Shown here one piece after another: positions 53,896 to 62,693 of a stretch of 64,000 nucleotides of DNA. Below the pieces are notes generated by a model, which ran no database searches, was not told the DNA's origin, and worked only from the letters and a program-made list of their open reading frames with translations. This DNA is from Flavobacterium sp. M31R6. GTDB lineage: Bacteria; Bacteroidota; Bacteroidia; Flavobacteriales; Flavobacteriaceae. A program made the position numbers and the translations under genes. Numbering within the stretch: position 1 is the stretch's first letter; each line of letters opens with the position of its first letter. The DNA is taken from NCBI RefSeq assembly GCF_013284035.1, contig NZ_CP054141.1, positions 682,001 to 746,000 on the forward strand. Reading direction: 5' to 3'.

Positions 53896-54246
53896 TTATG
53901 TCAATGAATTGTCTTTTTCATTTGGAAAAACAATCCAGGGTTTAAATGTCTTGGCTTCCTCAAATTCTAGAGTTGCATAGGAAATGATGATGATGATATC
54001 GTCCTTTTGAACTTTACGTGCCGCTGGTCCATTTAAGGTGATTATTCCGGAATTTTTTTCGCCAACAATGGCATAAGTATCAAAACGTTCTCCATTATTT
54101 ATGTTAACAATGGAAACTTTTTCACCCTCTATTATGTTTGCTGCTTCTAATAATGCTTCGTCTATAGTGATACTTCCGATGTAATTTAAGTCGGCTCCTG
54201 TGACTCTTACTCGGTGGATTTTTGATTTAACAACTTGAATGTGCAT
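53896..54246 (-). CDS. panD: Aspartate 1-decarboxylase
   Basis: A 116-residue proenzyme. The self-cleavage site Gly24-Ser25 in YIGSITID yields the pyruvoyl group. [10 protein letters not shown] at the N-terminus, the [10 protein letters not shown] loop and NGPAARK are conserved. It makes beta-alanine from aspartate for pantothenate synthesis. It follows panC by nine bases and lies 90 bp before the esterase-like gene. Confidence 0.97.
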   Translation of the reverse strand: MHIQVVKSKIHRVRVTGADLNYIGSITIDEALLEAANIIEGEKVSIVNINNGERFDTYAIVGEKNSGIITLNGPAARKVQKDDIIIIISYATLEFEEAKTFKPWIVFPNEKDNSLT

Positions 54247-54255
54247 GGTATTTTT

Positions 54256-55104
54256 TTAATTTAATGAAATGGTGTCTATTAGTCGGATGTTGTTGACAAA
54301 TACCGCTACGAATGCTCGATATTTTTTGTTTTTACTTTTTCGTTTGCAAGTCGTAAGTGTTGTTTCATCTGCAATTTCAAAGTATTCTAAAGTAAATATT
54401 TTATTTTTATTGAATTCATTTTTAACCCATTGGGTAGTTTTTTCTGCGCTATTATTTGAGAATTTTGCTTTGGCTCCGTTTAGTATTTTATAGATAATTC
54501 CAGCTTCTTCTCTTTCGTGCAAAGTTAAGCGTTCATTTCGAGAACTCATAGCTAAGTTGTTGATTTCTCTATAAATAGGGCAAACAACAATTGTTACATC
54601 TAAGTGATTTTTTTCAACCATCTTTTTGACGATTTGCACCTGCTGAAAATCTTTTTCGCCAAAATAGGCTCTGGTTGGTTTTACGATTTCAAAAAGACGT
54701 TTTACAATGGTTCCCACACCGTCAAAATGCCCCGGTCTAAACTTTCCTTCCATTTTATTTTCCAATCCGTCAAAATCGAAAGATTGTGATAGGGTTTTTC
54801 CTTCATACATGTCGTCGACTGTTGGAGCAAAAACGATAATTTCCGGATTGATGTTCGAGATTTTTAGTATGTCAGCATCCAAAGTGCGAGGATATTTTTG
54901 CAAGTCTTCTGGATTGTTAAATTGAGTCGGATTTACAAAAATACTAACAACAGTTATATCATTTTCCTTAGTAGATTGAAGCATTAGCGACTGATGTCCC
55001 TCATGCAAAGCACCCATTGTCGGAACAAATCCAATTGAAGAATTTGTAGTCTTTAAGGAGATTAAATAGTCCATTAAAGCCGCTTTTCCATAGAAAATTT
55101 GCAT
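54256..55104 (-). CDS. panC: Pantothenate synthetase
   Basis: A 282-residue ATP-dependent ligase. PTMGALHEGHQSL (28-40) holds the HIGH-like motif, and FVNPTQF, GEKDFQQ and MSSRNERL (the KMSKS equivalent) follow. It joins pantoate and beta-alanine through a pantoyl-adenylate. It is the first gene of a panC-panD operon and divergent from the starch-synthase-like gene. TAAGTTTG on the minus strand at 55128-55135 is a candidate -7 box. Confidence 0.97.
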   Translation of the reverse strand: MQIFYGKAALMDYLISLKTTNSSIGFVPTMGALHEGHQSLMLQSTKENDITVVSIFVNPTQFNNPEDLQKYPRTLDADILKISNINPEIIVFAPTVDDMYEGKTLSQSFDFDGLENKMEGKFRPGHFDGVGTIVKRLFEIVKPTRAYFGEKDFQQVQIVKKMVEKNHLDVTIVVCPIYREINNLAMSSRNERLTLHEREEAGIIYKILNGAKAKFSNNSAEKTTQWVKNEFNKNKIFTLEYFEIADETTLTTCKRKSKNKKYRAFVAVFVNNIRLIDTISLN

Positions 55105-55127
55105 GGCAGTTTTGTTTAAATTAGGTG

Positions 55128-55174
55128 CAAACTTAATATTTTAGTCCATAACTGCATAAAATTTTGTAATTTTG
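55128..55174. promoter_or_regulatory. Divergent candidate promoters for panC and the GT5-like operon
   Basis: On the minus strand TAAGTTTG (55135-55128) faces panC. On the plus strand TAATTTTG (55167-55174) faces the GT5-like gene. Both match TAnnTTTG; -33 elements are not clear. Confidence 0.4.
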
Positions 55175-55211
55175 CGTGGTTTTTATTGCCAATAATTAAT
55201 CAATTTATACT

Positions 55212-56018
55212 ATGAAAGATAAGAGGATATTATACGTATCATCTGAAGTTGTACCTTATCTCGCTGAAAATGAGGTTTCATTAATGTCTTATGACGTACC
55301 AAAAATGATTAATGATCAAGGAGGGCAAATTAGAATTTTTATGCCAAGGTATGGAAATATTAACGAGAGAAGACACCAATTGCATGAAGTGATTCGGTTG
55401 TCTGGAATGAATTTGGTGGTGAATGATTTGGATATGCCCCTTATTATTAAAGTAGCTTCTATTCCGAAAGAAAGAATACAGGTTTATTTTATAGATAACG
55501 AAGAATATTTTAAAAGAAAAGCAACTTTTGCCGATGAGGAAGGGGTGATGTATCCCGATAATGATGAGCGTGCGATCTTTTTTGCAAAAGGCGTTGTAGA
55601 GACTGTTAAAAAATTAAATTGGGTACCGGATATTATTCATGTACACGGTTGGATGGCCGCCATGTTGCCTGTTTACATGAAGCATTTTTATAAAAACGAA
55701 GCGTTGTTTTCAGATACTAAGATTGTTACGTCTGTTTATAGTCAGTCTTTTGATGGAACATTGGATGTTGAAATGATCAATAAGGTTAGATTTGATGGTA
55801 TTCCTGATGAAGCAATTGCCGAACTAGAAGTTCCAAATTATGAAAATATTATAAAAGCAACTATTCGTAATTCTGATGCTGTAATTATTGCCTCAGATGG
55901 ACTCTCCCCAAGTTTAACAAAATTTATAGAATCTTCTAATAAACCTTTTCTACCTTTGAAACATAAAGATGAATTTTCGGTGGCTTATACTGAATTCTAT
56001 AAAAATATGTTGTTATAA
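55212..56018 (+). CDS. Glycogen/starch synthase N-terminal-domain protein (GT5-like, half length)
   Basis: A 268-residue protein matching only the N-terminal (acceptor) Rossmann domain of glycogen synthases. YVSSEVVPYL starts it, and PDIIHVHGWMAAMLPVYMK is near the middle. The Lys-x-Gly-Gly-Leu nucleotide-sugar loop expected after P15 is replaced by AENEVS, and the entire C-terminal donor-binding domain is absent. Without these parts, ordinary glucan synthesis is doubtful. It heads an operon with a DUF4270 lipoprotein and glmS (gaps of 21 and 8 bp). I believe this short form is conserved in flavobacteria rather than being a recent truncation, but have not verified it. Confidence 0.8.
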   Translation: MKDKRILYVSSEVVPYLAENEVSLMSYDVPKMINDQGGQIRIFMPRYGNINERRHQLHEVIRLSGMNLVVNDLDMPLIIKVASIPKERIQVYFIDNEEYFKRKATFADEEGVMYPDNDERAIFFAKGVVETVKKLNWVPDIIHVHGWMAAMLPVYMKHFYKNEALFSDTKIVTSVYSQSFDGTLDVEMINKVRFDGIPDEAIAELEVPNYENIIKATIRNSDAVIIASDGLSPSLTKFIESSNKPFLPLKHKDEFSVAYTEFYKNMLL

Positions 56019-56039
56019 ATCAATCTTTTACGAATAAAT

Positions 56040-57662
56040 ATGCTTAAAAATTCTTTTTTTAAAACAATTCCTTTCCTTTTATTTATTGTTCTTTTTAATT
56101 CCTGTGATAAAGAATTTAATGTTGTTGGTGAAGATATTATAGGCGATAATTCTTTTGATATACAAAAGAGGGAATATCCTGTGGTAGCATATAATCAAAA
56201 ATTAGGGCCTATTCAATCAAATAATTTAGAGGTTAATCCTCTAGGGATATATAACAATCCTTCCTTTGGTACTACTAATGCGAATTTTGTTACTCAAGTA
56301 ACTTTAGCGACTTTAGATCCTGCCTTTGACGCTTCAGCTACTATAAAAAAAGTGGTATTGACTATACCTTATTTTTATGATAAAAATAAAACTGTAGTAA
56401 ATCCAGATGGAAGTAGTACTTATGTTTTGGATTCTATTTATGGTCCAGATAAGGCCAAAATGAAGCTCAGTGTTTATGAATCTGGTTATTTTATGAGGGA
56501 CTTAGATCCTGAGGAACAATTTTCACAGCCTCAAAAATATTATAACAATCAATATTCGGATTTTAATCAGTTAAAAATTGGAGTCCCTTTAAATGACGGG
56601 TCGAATACAGCCGAAAATACAGAATTCTTTTTTGATCCGGCAGAGCATGTTGCAAAGACTACCAACTCAAATGGTACCGAAGTAACAACAAGAACGCCTC
56701 CTGGAATGGAGTTAAGTTTGAATAAGGATTTCTTCCTGAATAAAATAATTAAATCGCCAGCGGGACCTTTGATAGATAATAATGCGTTCAAAAATTACTT
56801 TAGAGGATTGTTTTTCAATATCGAAACTATAGGGGGTAATCCAGGAAACATGGCAATGCTTAATTTTAAGTATGGAAAGATAACGATTACTTATTCGGAG
56901 ACTATAAATTCTGTAACTACAGATAAAACATTGGTATTAAATTTATCTGGTAACACTGTTAGTTTATTGGATCAAAGTAATATAAATATTAATTATGCAA
57001 ATGCGACGGATCCCGCTAGTATTAACTCTGATAAAGGTGATGCTAATTTGTATCTTAAAGGAGGGGAAGGTTCAATGTCTATTTTGAAATTATTTGACCC
57101 AACTGACAATCATGGTCTTGAATTAAGCGATGGTCCGAACAAAGTTCCGGATGAGTTGGATGACATGAGAAGAAATAAATACCTTATTAATGAGGCAAGC
57201 TTAGTTTTTCATTTGAATTCGGGTGCTATGGGTACAAGTTATGTGCCGCAAAGAATTTATTTGTACGATTTTACAAACAACCAAGTGTTGATTGATTATA
57301 GAGAGACTACGGCTGTCGTTAGTAATACTAAAAACAATAAATATATTTTTGGGGGTATTCTAACCAAGAAATCCGATGTAGAAGGTGGTTCTTATTATAA
57401 ATTTAGGATTACTAATCATATTAGAAATCTTGTCAAGTACGCTGATTCAACTAATGTTAACTTGGGATTAGTTGTTACAGAAGATATTAATAAGTCCAGT
57501 TTTTATGCTTTAAGGGATAAAACCGGTTTTCCTTTAAAAGCGCCGATGGCTTCTGTCATGAATCCATTAGGTACTATTGTCTTTGGTAATAATATTCCAA
57601 CAGATGATAAGGATTATAACAAAAGATTGAAATTCGAAATTTATTATACAAAACCTAATTAA
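56040..57662 (+). CDS. DUF4270 lipoprotein
   Basis: A 540-residue lipoprotein with the DUF4270 layout. The signal peptide ends in VLFNSC (Cys22), then DKEFNVVGEDIIGDNSF. Repeated strand units include the conserved LGIYNNPSFGTTNANFVTQV, VVLTIPYFYDK and LRNKYLINEASLVF-like motifs, with a TDNHGLELSDGPN segment. It is probably a large beta-rich surface or periplasmic lipoprotein. The role is unknown. It lies between the GT5-like gene and glmS. Confidence 0.88.
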   Translation: MLKNSFFKTIPFLLFIVLFNSCDKEFNVVGEDIIGDNSFDIQKREYPVVAYNQKLGPIQSNNLEVNPLGIYNNPSFGTTNANFVTQVTLATLDPAFDASATIKKVVLTIPYFYDKNKTVVNPDGSSTYVLDSIYGPDKAKMKLSVYESGYFMRDLDPEEQFSQPQKYYNNQYSDFNQLKIGVPLNDGSNTAENTEFFFDPAEHVAKTTNSNGTEVTTRTPPGMELSLNKDFFLNKIIKSPAGPLIDNNAFKNYFRGLFFNIETIGGNPGNMAMLNFKYGKITITYSETINSVTTDKTLVLNLSGNTVSLLDQSNININYANATDPASINSDKGDANLYLKGGEGSMSILKLFDPTDNHGLELSDGPNKVPDELDDMRRNKYLINEASLVFHLNSGAMGTSYVPQRIYLYDFTNNQVLIDYRETTAVVSNTKNNKYIFGGILTKKSDVEGGSYYKFRITNHIRNLVKYADSTNVNLGLVVTEDINKSSFYALRDKTGFPLKAPMASVMNPLGTIVFGNNIPTDDKDYNKRLKFEIYYTKPN

Positions 57663-57670
57663 GAGAAACT

Positions 57671-59518
57671 ATGTGCGGAATTGTTGGATATATAGGCTAT
57701 AGAGAGGCCTATCCTATAGTTATAAAGGGGTTAAAAAGATTGGAGTATCGCGGGTATGACAGTGCCGGTGTGATGTTGTATGATGGCGAGACAATAAAAT
57801 TATCTAAAACAAAAGGAAAAGTATCGGATCTTGAGGCGAAAGCTGAAAAAGAAATCACTACAAACGGGACTATTGGAATTGGACATACGCGTTGGGCAAC
57901 TCATGGTGTGCCAAATGATGTCAATTCGCATCCTCATGTTTCTAATTCGGGAGATTTAGTGATTATACACAATGGGATCATTGAGAATTATGCTCCTTTA
58001 AAGGTAGAACTAATAAAAAGAGGTTATACTTTTACTTCGGATACAGATTCTGAGGTTTTGATAAACCTTATAGAAGAGGTACAGAAGAAAGAAAAATTAA
58101 AATTAGGAAAAGCAGTTCAAGTGGCTTTAAATCAAGTGGTAGGTGCTTATGCTATAGCTGTTTTTGATAAAAAAAATCCTAATGAAATTGTTGCGGCAAG
58201 ATTAGGAAGTCCATTGGCAATAGGTATTGGTGAAGGCGAATATTTCATTGCTTCGGATGCCTCACCATTTATTGAATATACTTCAAATGCAGTGTATCTT
58301 GAGGACGGGGAAATGGCTAATATCAGGTTACATAGACCCATGAAGGTCCGTAAAATTAAAGATGATTCTATCGTTGATCCTTATATTCAAGAACTTCAGA
58401 TGAATTTGGAGCAAATTGAAAAAGGTGGTTACGATCATTTTATGTTGAAAGAAATTTACGAGCAACCAAATGTAATTAAAGATACGTACCGTGGAAGATT
58501 ACATGCAAATGAAGGGATTGTTCAAATGGCTGGTGTTGAAGATAACCTTGAGAAATTTCTAAATGCGGACCGTATTATAATTGTTGCTTGCGGTACCTCT
58601 TGGCATGCTGGTTTAGTAGCTGAATATGTTATTGAAGAGTTTGCCAGAATCCCTGTTGAAGTTGAGTATGCTTCTGAATTTAGATATAGAAATCCAATCA
58701 TAAACAGTAAAGATGTTGTGATTGCTATTTCTCAATCTGGTGAAACTGCCGATACTATGGCGGCTATAAAATTAGCAAAAGAACACGGAGCATTTGTTTT
58801 CGGGGTGTGTAATGTAGTTGGGTCGTCTATTTCAAGAGAGTCGCATGCCGGTGCTTATACTCATGCTGGACCAGAAATTGGAGTTGCTTCCACAAAAGCT
58901 TTTACAACTCAAATTACAGTTTTGACAATGTTGGCATTGCGTTTGGCTAAAGCTAAAGGAACTTTGACGCAGTCCGACTTTCATACTTATTTACAAGAAT
59001 TGGAATTCATCCCTGAAAAAGTTAAAGAAGCATTAGAAACTAATGATAAAACTAAGGAAATTGCAGCTGTATTTAAAGATGCTCCAAATTGTTTGTATCT
59101 AGGTCGTGGATATAACTTCCCGGTAGCGCTAGAAGGGGCTTTGAAGTTAAAAGAAATTTCGTATATACATGCTGAGGGTTATCCTGCGGCTGAGATGAAA
59201 CACGGACCAATTGCATTAATTGATGAATTGATGCCGGTTATTGTTATTGCTCCAAAACAAGGACATTATGATAAAATTGTAAGTAATATTCAAGAAATCA
59301 AATCCAGAAGTGGAAAAATTATTGCGGTAGTCACCAAAGGAGATACGCAAGTTCGCGAATTAGCAGATTATGTTATTGAGATACCAGAAACATCAGATGC
59401 ATTGTCGCCATTGATTACTACTATACCGTTGCAACTTTTATCGTATCACATTGCTGTTATGAGGGGTTGTAATGTTGATCAACCTCGAAATTTAGCAAAA
59501 TCGGTTACTGTTGAATAA
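57671..59518 (+). CDS. glmS: Glutamine-fructose-6-phosphate aminotransferase
   Basis: A 615-residue two-domain enzyme. The N-terminal glutaminase uses Cys2 (MCGIVGYIGYR), with GHTRWATHG and YRGYDSAG. Two SIS isomerase domains follow, with ISQSGETADT, AYTHAGPEIGVASTKAFTTQ and, at the end, the conserved NLAKSVTVE. It makes glucosamine-6-phosphate, the entry to UDP-GlcNAc for peptidoglycan and LPS. No glmS ribozyme signature is seen upstream, because the gene starts eight bases after DUF4270. A strong terminator follows. Confidence 0.98.
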   Translation: MCGIVGYIGYREAYPIVIKGLKRLEYRGYDSAGVMLYDGETIKLSKTKGKVSDLEAKAEKEITTNGTIGIGHTRWATHGVPNDVNSHPHVSNSGDLVIIHNGIIENYAPLKVELIKRGYTFTSDTDSEVLINLIEEVQKKEKLKLGKAVQVALNQVVGAYAIAVFDKKNPNEIVAARLGSPLAIGIGEGEYFIASDASPFIEYTSNAVYLEDGEMANIRLHRPMKVRKIKDDSIVDPYIQELQMNLEQIEKGGYDHFMLKEIYEQPNVIKDTYRGRLHANEGIVQMAGVEDNLEKFLNADRIIIVACGTSWHAGLVAEYVIEEFARIPVEVEYASEFRYRNPIINSKDVVIAISQSGETADTMAAIKLAKEHGAFVFGVCNVVGSSISRESHAGAYTHAGPEIGVASTKAFTTQITVLTMLALRLAKAKGTLTQSDFHTYLQELEFIPEKVKEALETNDKTKEIAAVFKDAPNCLYLGRGYNFPVALEGALKLKEISYIHAEGYPAAEMKHGPIALIDELMPVIVIAPKQGHYDKIVSNIQEIKSRSGKIIAVVTKGDTQVRELADYVIEIPETSDALSPLITTIPLQLLSYHIAVMRGCNVDQPRNLAKSVTVE

Positions 59519-59819
59519 CGAATTGTTATAGAATTTTAAAAAAGCGAGATTTATTTCTCGCTTTTTTTTGCTTTAGACTTTTTACGAAATCGTTGTAAAT
59601 TTTGTGATAAATTTAATGGAATTACCAAATTATTATGTATGCATAGTATGTTATGCGATTAACTCATTATTTTATTATTAATTATGCAAAATGTAAAAAT
59701 ATTGAATTGTTATATAATGAACTGTTTTGTTAATAATAATAATAAATATTTTTATATTTCTTACTTATAATTAAAAAATATGTGTAATTTGGCGCCACTA
59801 ACCAACAAAATTTTACCAT
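59519..59819 (+). other. 301 bp gene-free stretch between glmS and the TonB receptor
   Basis: It contains the glmS terminator and then about 240 bp of very AT-rich sequence with several runs of TAATAATAA and TATATTTC. TAATTTGG at 59785-59792 is a near miss to the -7 consensus. I see no gene. Confidence 0.5.
59538..59568 (+). terminator. Rho-independent terminator after glmS
   Basis: AAAAAAGCGAGA (59538-59549) pairs with TCTCGCTTTTTTT (59556-59568), with a 6-nt loop and T run. Confidence 0.9.
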
Positions 59820-62657
59820 ATGAGATTGTATTTGCTTTTTTTAACATTATTCTTTTGTAGCATATCTTTTGCGCAAAATTCTATCAAAGGTGTTGTTACT
59901 GATGAAAATAATCAACCTATTCCAGGAGCTAGTATTAAAGTGTCTGGATCAAATGAAGGGACGACTTCGGATTATGATGGTTCCTTCGTGTTGGTTACCA
60001 AGCAGGCGCCTCCTTTTTCTATTGATATTACAGCGGTAGGACATGCTTCTTCCAGTGTAAATGTAGAGTCAGTATCTCAAAAAATTCAAGTAAAACTAAG
60101 TTCAGAAGAGACAAAATTAAATGAAATTGTAGTTTCTGCTTCTAGAGCACCGGAAAGAGTGCTTCAATCGCCTGTTACGATTGAAAGAATGGGAATTGCG
60201 CAAGTTAAAAGTACTACGGCTCCAACTTTCTATGATGGTTTAGAAAATTTAAAAGAAGTGCAATTCAATACCAGTAGTATCTCATTCAAAACAGTTAACA
60301 CTAGAGGGTTTGCTGCTGTTGGGAATACTCGTTTTATGCAGTTGGTAGATGGAATGGATAATTCATCACCTGCGTTGAACTTTGTGCTGGGTAACTTAAT
60401 TGGTCTTTCGGATATTGATGTGGCTAGTGTGGAGCTTTTACCTGGAGCTTCTTCTGCGTTGTATGGTGCTAATGCATTCAATGGAATTTTATTTATGAAT
60501 AGTAAAAATCCTTTTACATATCAAGGGATTAGTTCTTATGTGAAATATGGTCAAACTTCTCAAGATGTTGCCGGTACTAATGATTATTTTGATATGGGAA
60601 TTAGAGCGGCTACAGCTTTTAATAAATATTTTGCTGTAAAAGCTAACTTCAATTATATGAAAGCTACCGAATGGATTGCAGATGACAGAAGAAGTGTTAC
60701 TGGTGGTTCAATTGGTCATGATGGGAACCAAAACTATGATGGTTTGAATATTTATGGAGATGAGGTAACTACTTTTATCAACAATGTTGGACAGGTAAGT
60801 AGAACTGGTTACCGTGAAAAAGATTTGAACGACAATAAAGTGAATAGCGTAAAAGCTGATTTTTCATTACATATTAGACCTTGGGCAGATGATACCGAAA
60901 TCATGCTTCAGTATAAATTAGGTTTAGGAAATACAATTTACCAAGGAGCGAATAGATATGCTTTGAACGATTTCTTTATGAGTCAAACGAAAATTGAAAT
61001 AAAAGGGAAAAACTTTTTTGCAAGAGCTTATCAATCTTCGGAAGATGCTGGTAACTCTTATGATATGCGTTTTGCAGGTTGGAATGTGCAAAGAGCTGCA
61101 AAATCAGACACTAACTGGTTTACAGATTATGCTACATCTTTTCAGTTGTCTTCAGCTGTTTTGGGACTTAATGCCGATCAAGCGGCCAATTATGCAAGAT
61201 CTTTTGCTGATACCAACGTTTCGCCAGGTTTGAACTTAGTGCCTAATACAGATCCAACTAATCCTTCTGCGCCAAGAAATGCAAGATTTGAACCAGGAAC
61301 TCCTGAGTTTACAAGTGCACTTAATGCTGTTAAAAGTAATCCTGATTTTACGCAAGGAGCTAAATTTACAGATCGATCTAAAATATACCACTCCGATGTT
61401 AATTATAACTTTAAAGACTTAATTAAGTTTGCTGAAATTCAAGTGGGAGGTTCTGCTCGTCAATACGAAATGAATTCTAATGGATCTATTTTTACCGATT
61501 ATGATGGGCCAATTCGTTACAACGAATATGGAGTTTATACTCAAGGGTCTAAACTGTTTATGGAAGATCGTTTGAAAGTGGTTGCTTCTGTGCGTTATGA
61601 CAAAAGTCAAAATTTTGACGGAAATGTTTCTCCAAGAGTTTCATTTGTTTATTCTGCTGGAGCACAAAAAAATCACAACTTTAGAGCTTCTTACCAAACA
61701 GGTTTTAGGAATCCTACTACACAAGATCAGTATATCGGACTTGACTTAGGGCCATTTGCTTTGATCGGTTCGGCACCGGAAAATTTAGTTCGTTATTCTG
61801 AAATTAGAAATGTGAGTGCCGCAGGACAAGCTGCAGGAGCAGCGGCTACAGTACCAATGAACGGTACCAATGCTTATAACAATTCTTATACATTAACTTC
61901 TGTTCAGGCTTTTGGTGCTGCTTTGTCTGCTAATCCTTCTGATGTTGCTGGAGCTGCTGCTTTATTGAAATCTGCAAATGTTCAGTTAGTTCGTCCAGAA
62001 GAAGTAAAAGCATATGAGTTAGGATATCGTGCCGTAATTAATAATGATTTATCGGTTGATTTGAATGGGTATTATAACCAATACAATCATTTCTTGAATA
62101 CATCAAGAGTGGCTGGGGTTTATTATGGAGATGTTAATACAGCCATAAACTTATCAGACCCGTTAAGTCCTGTGTATGCTTTGGCAAGAAGTGACCGAAG
62201 AATTTATCAAGTATATTCTAATACTAGTGCTGATGTTGCTTCTTTAGGTTTTGGTGTTGGGTTGTCTAAAAAAGTGTATAAAAACTTTGAATTAGGAGCA
62301 AACTATAATTATTCTCAATTGGATTTCGATCAATCTCAAGATCCAGGATTTGTTACTGGATTTAATACTCCAAAACATAGGGTAAAAGCTTCGTTGGGAA
62401 ATACAAGATTGTTTAAGAATTTTGGATTTAACACAAACGTAAGATGGAATTCTGAATATTTATGGCAATCTTCTTTTGCTGATGGAATGATTCCTTCTAC
62501 CACTGTAGTTGATGCTCAAATCAATTATGCTGTTCCAACCTGTAAATTATTGTTCAAAGTTGGAGCTACTAATATTGGAGGTAAAGATTATATTCAAGTA
62601 ATTGGAGCTGGATCTATCGGTCAACAATGGTTCGCTTCATTGACGATTAATCCTTAA
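59820..62657 (+). CDS. TonB-dependent receptor with carboxypeptidase-like N-terminal domain
   Basis: A 945-residue outer-membrane receptor. The signal peptide (MRLYLLFLTLFFCSISFAQ) is followed by a carboxypeptidase-D regulatory-like domain (20-100: IKGVVTDENNQPIPGASI). The plug (about 105-240) has LNEIVVSASRAPERV, LVDGMDNSS and VELLPGASSALYGANAFNG. A 22-strand barrel follows to the end. The plug opens with VVSASR rather than the SusC VVVxGYG form, and no SusD partner follows. An SGNH lipoprotein gene follows after 36 bp, so the substrate may be a lipid or ester-bearing compound (inference). Confidence 0.93.
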   Translation: MRLYLLFLTLFFCSISFAQNSIKGVVTDENNQPIPGASIKVSGSNEGTTSDYDGSFVLVTKQAPPFSIDITAVGHASSSVNVESVSQKIQVKLSSEETKLNEIVVSASRAPERVLQSPVTIERMGIAQVKSTTAPTFYDGLENLKEVQFNTSSISFKTVNTRGFAAVGNTRFMQLVDGMDNSSPALNFVLGNLIGLSDIDVASVELLPGASSALYGANAFNGILFMNSKNPFTYQGISSYVKYGQTSQDVAGTNDYFDMGIRAATAFNKYFAVKANFNYMKATEWIADDRRSVTGGSIGHDGNQNYDGLNIYGDEVTTFINNVGQVSRTGYREKDLNDNKVNSVKADFSLHIRPWADDTEIMLQYKLGLGNTIYQGANRYALNDFFMSQTKIEIKGKNFFARAYQSSEDAGNSYDMRFAGWNVQRAAKSDTNWFTDYATSFQLSSAVLGLNADQAANYARSFADTNVSPGLNLVPNTDPTNPSAPRNARFEPGTPEFTSALNAVKSNPDFTQGAKFTDRSKIYHSDVNYNFKDLIKFAEIQVGGSARQYEMNSNGSIFTDYDGPIRYNEYGVYTQGSKLFMEDRLKVVASVRYDKSQNFDGNVSPRVSFVYSAGAQKNHNFRASYQTGFRNPTTQDQYIGLDLGPFALIGSAPENLVRYSEIRNVSAAGQAAGAAATVPMNGTNAYNNSYTLTSVQAFGAALSANPSDVAGAAALLKSANVQLVRPEEVKAYELGYRAVINNDLSVDLNGYYNQYNHFLNTSRVAGVYYGDVNTAINLSDPLSPVYALARSDRRIYQVYSNTSADVASLGFGVGLSKKVYKNFELGANYNYSQLDFDQSQDPGFVTGFNTPKHRVKASLGNTRLFKNFGFNTNVRWNSEYLWQSSFADGMIPSTTVVDAQINYAVPTCKLLFKVGATNIGGKDYIQVIGAGSIGQQWFASLTINP

Positions 62658-62693
62658 TTAAAAAGACAAGACAAAAACTTAAAAATATAGAGT

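Noticed and set aside
57600..57671. Possible glmS ribozyme upstream of glmS
   Set aside because: glmS starts eight bases after the preceding gene, leaving no room for the ribozyme, which is also typical of Firmicutes rather than Bacteroidota.
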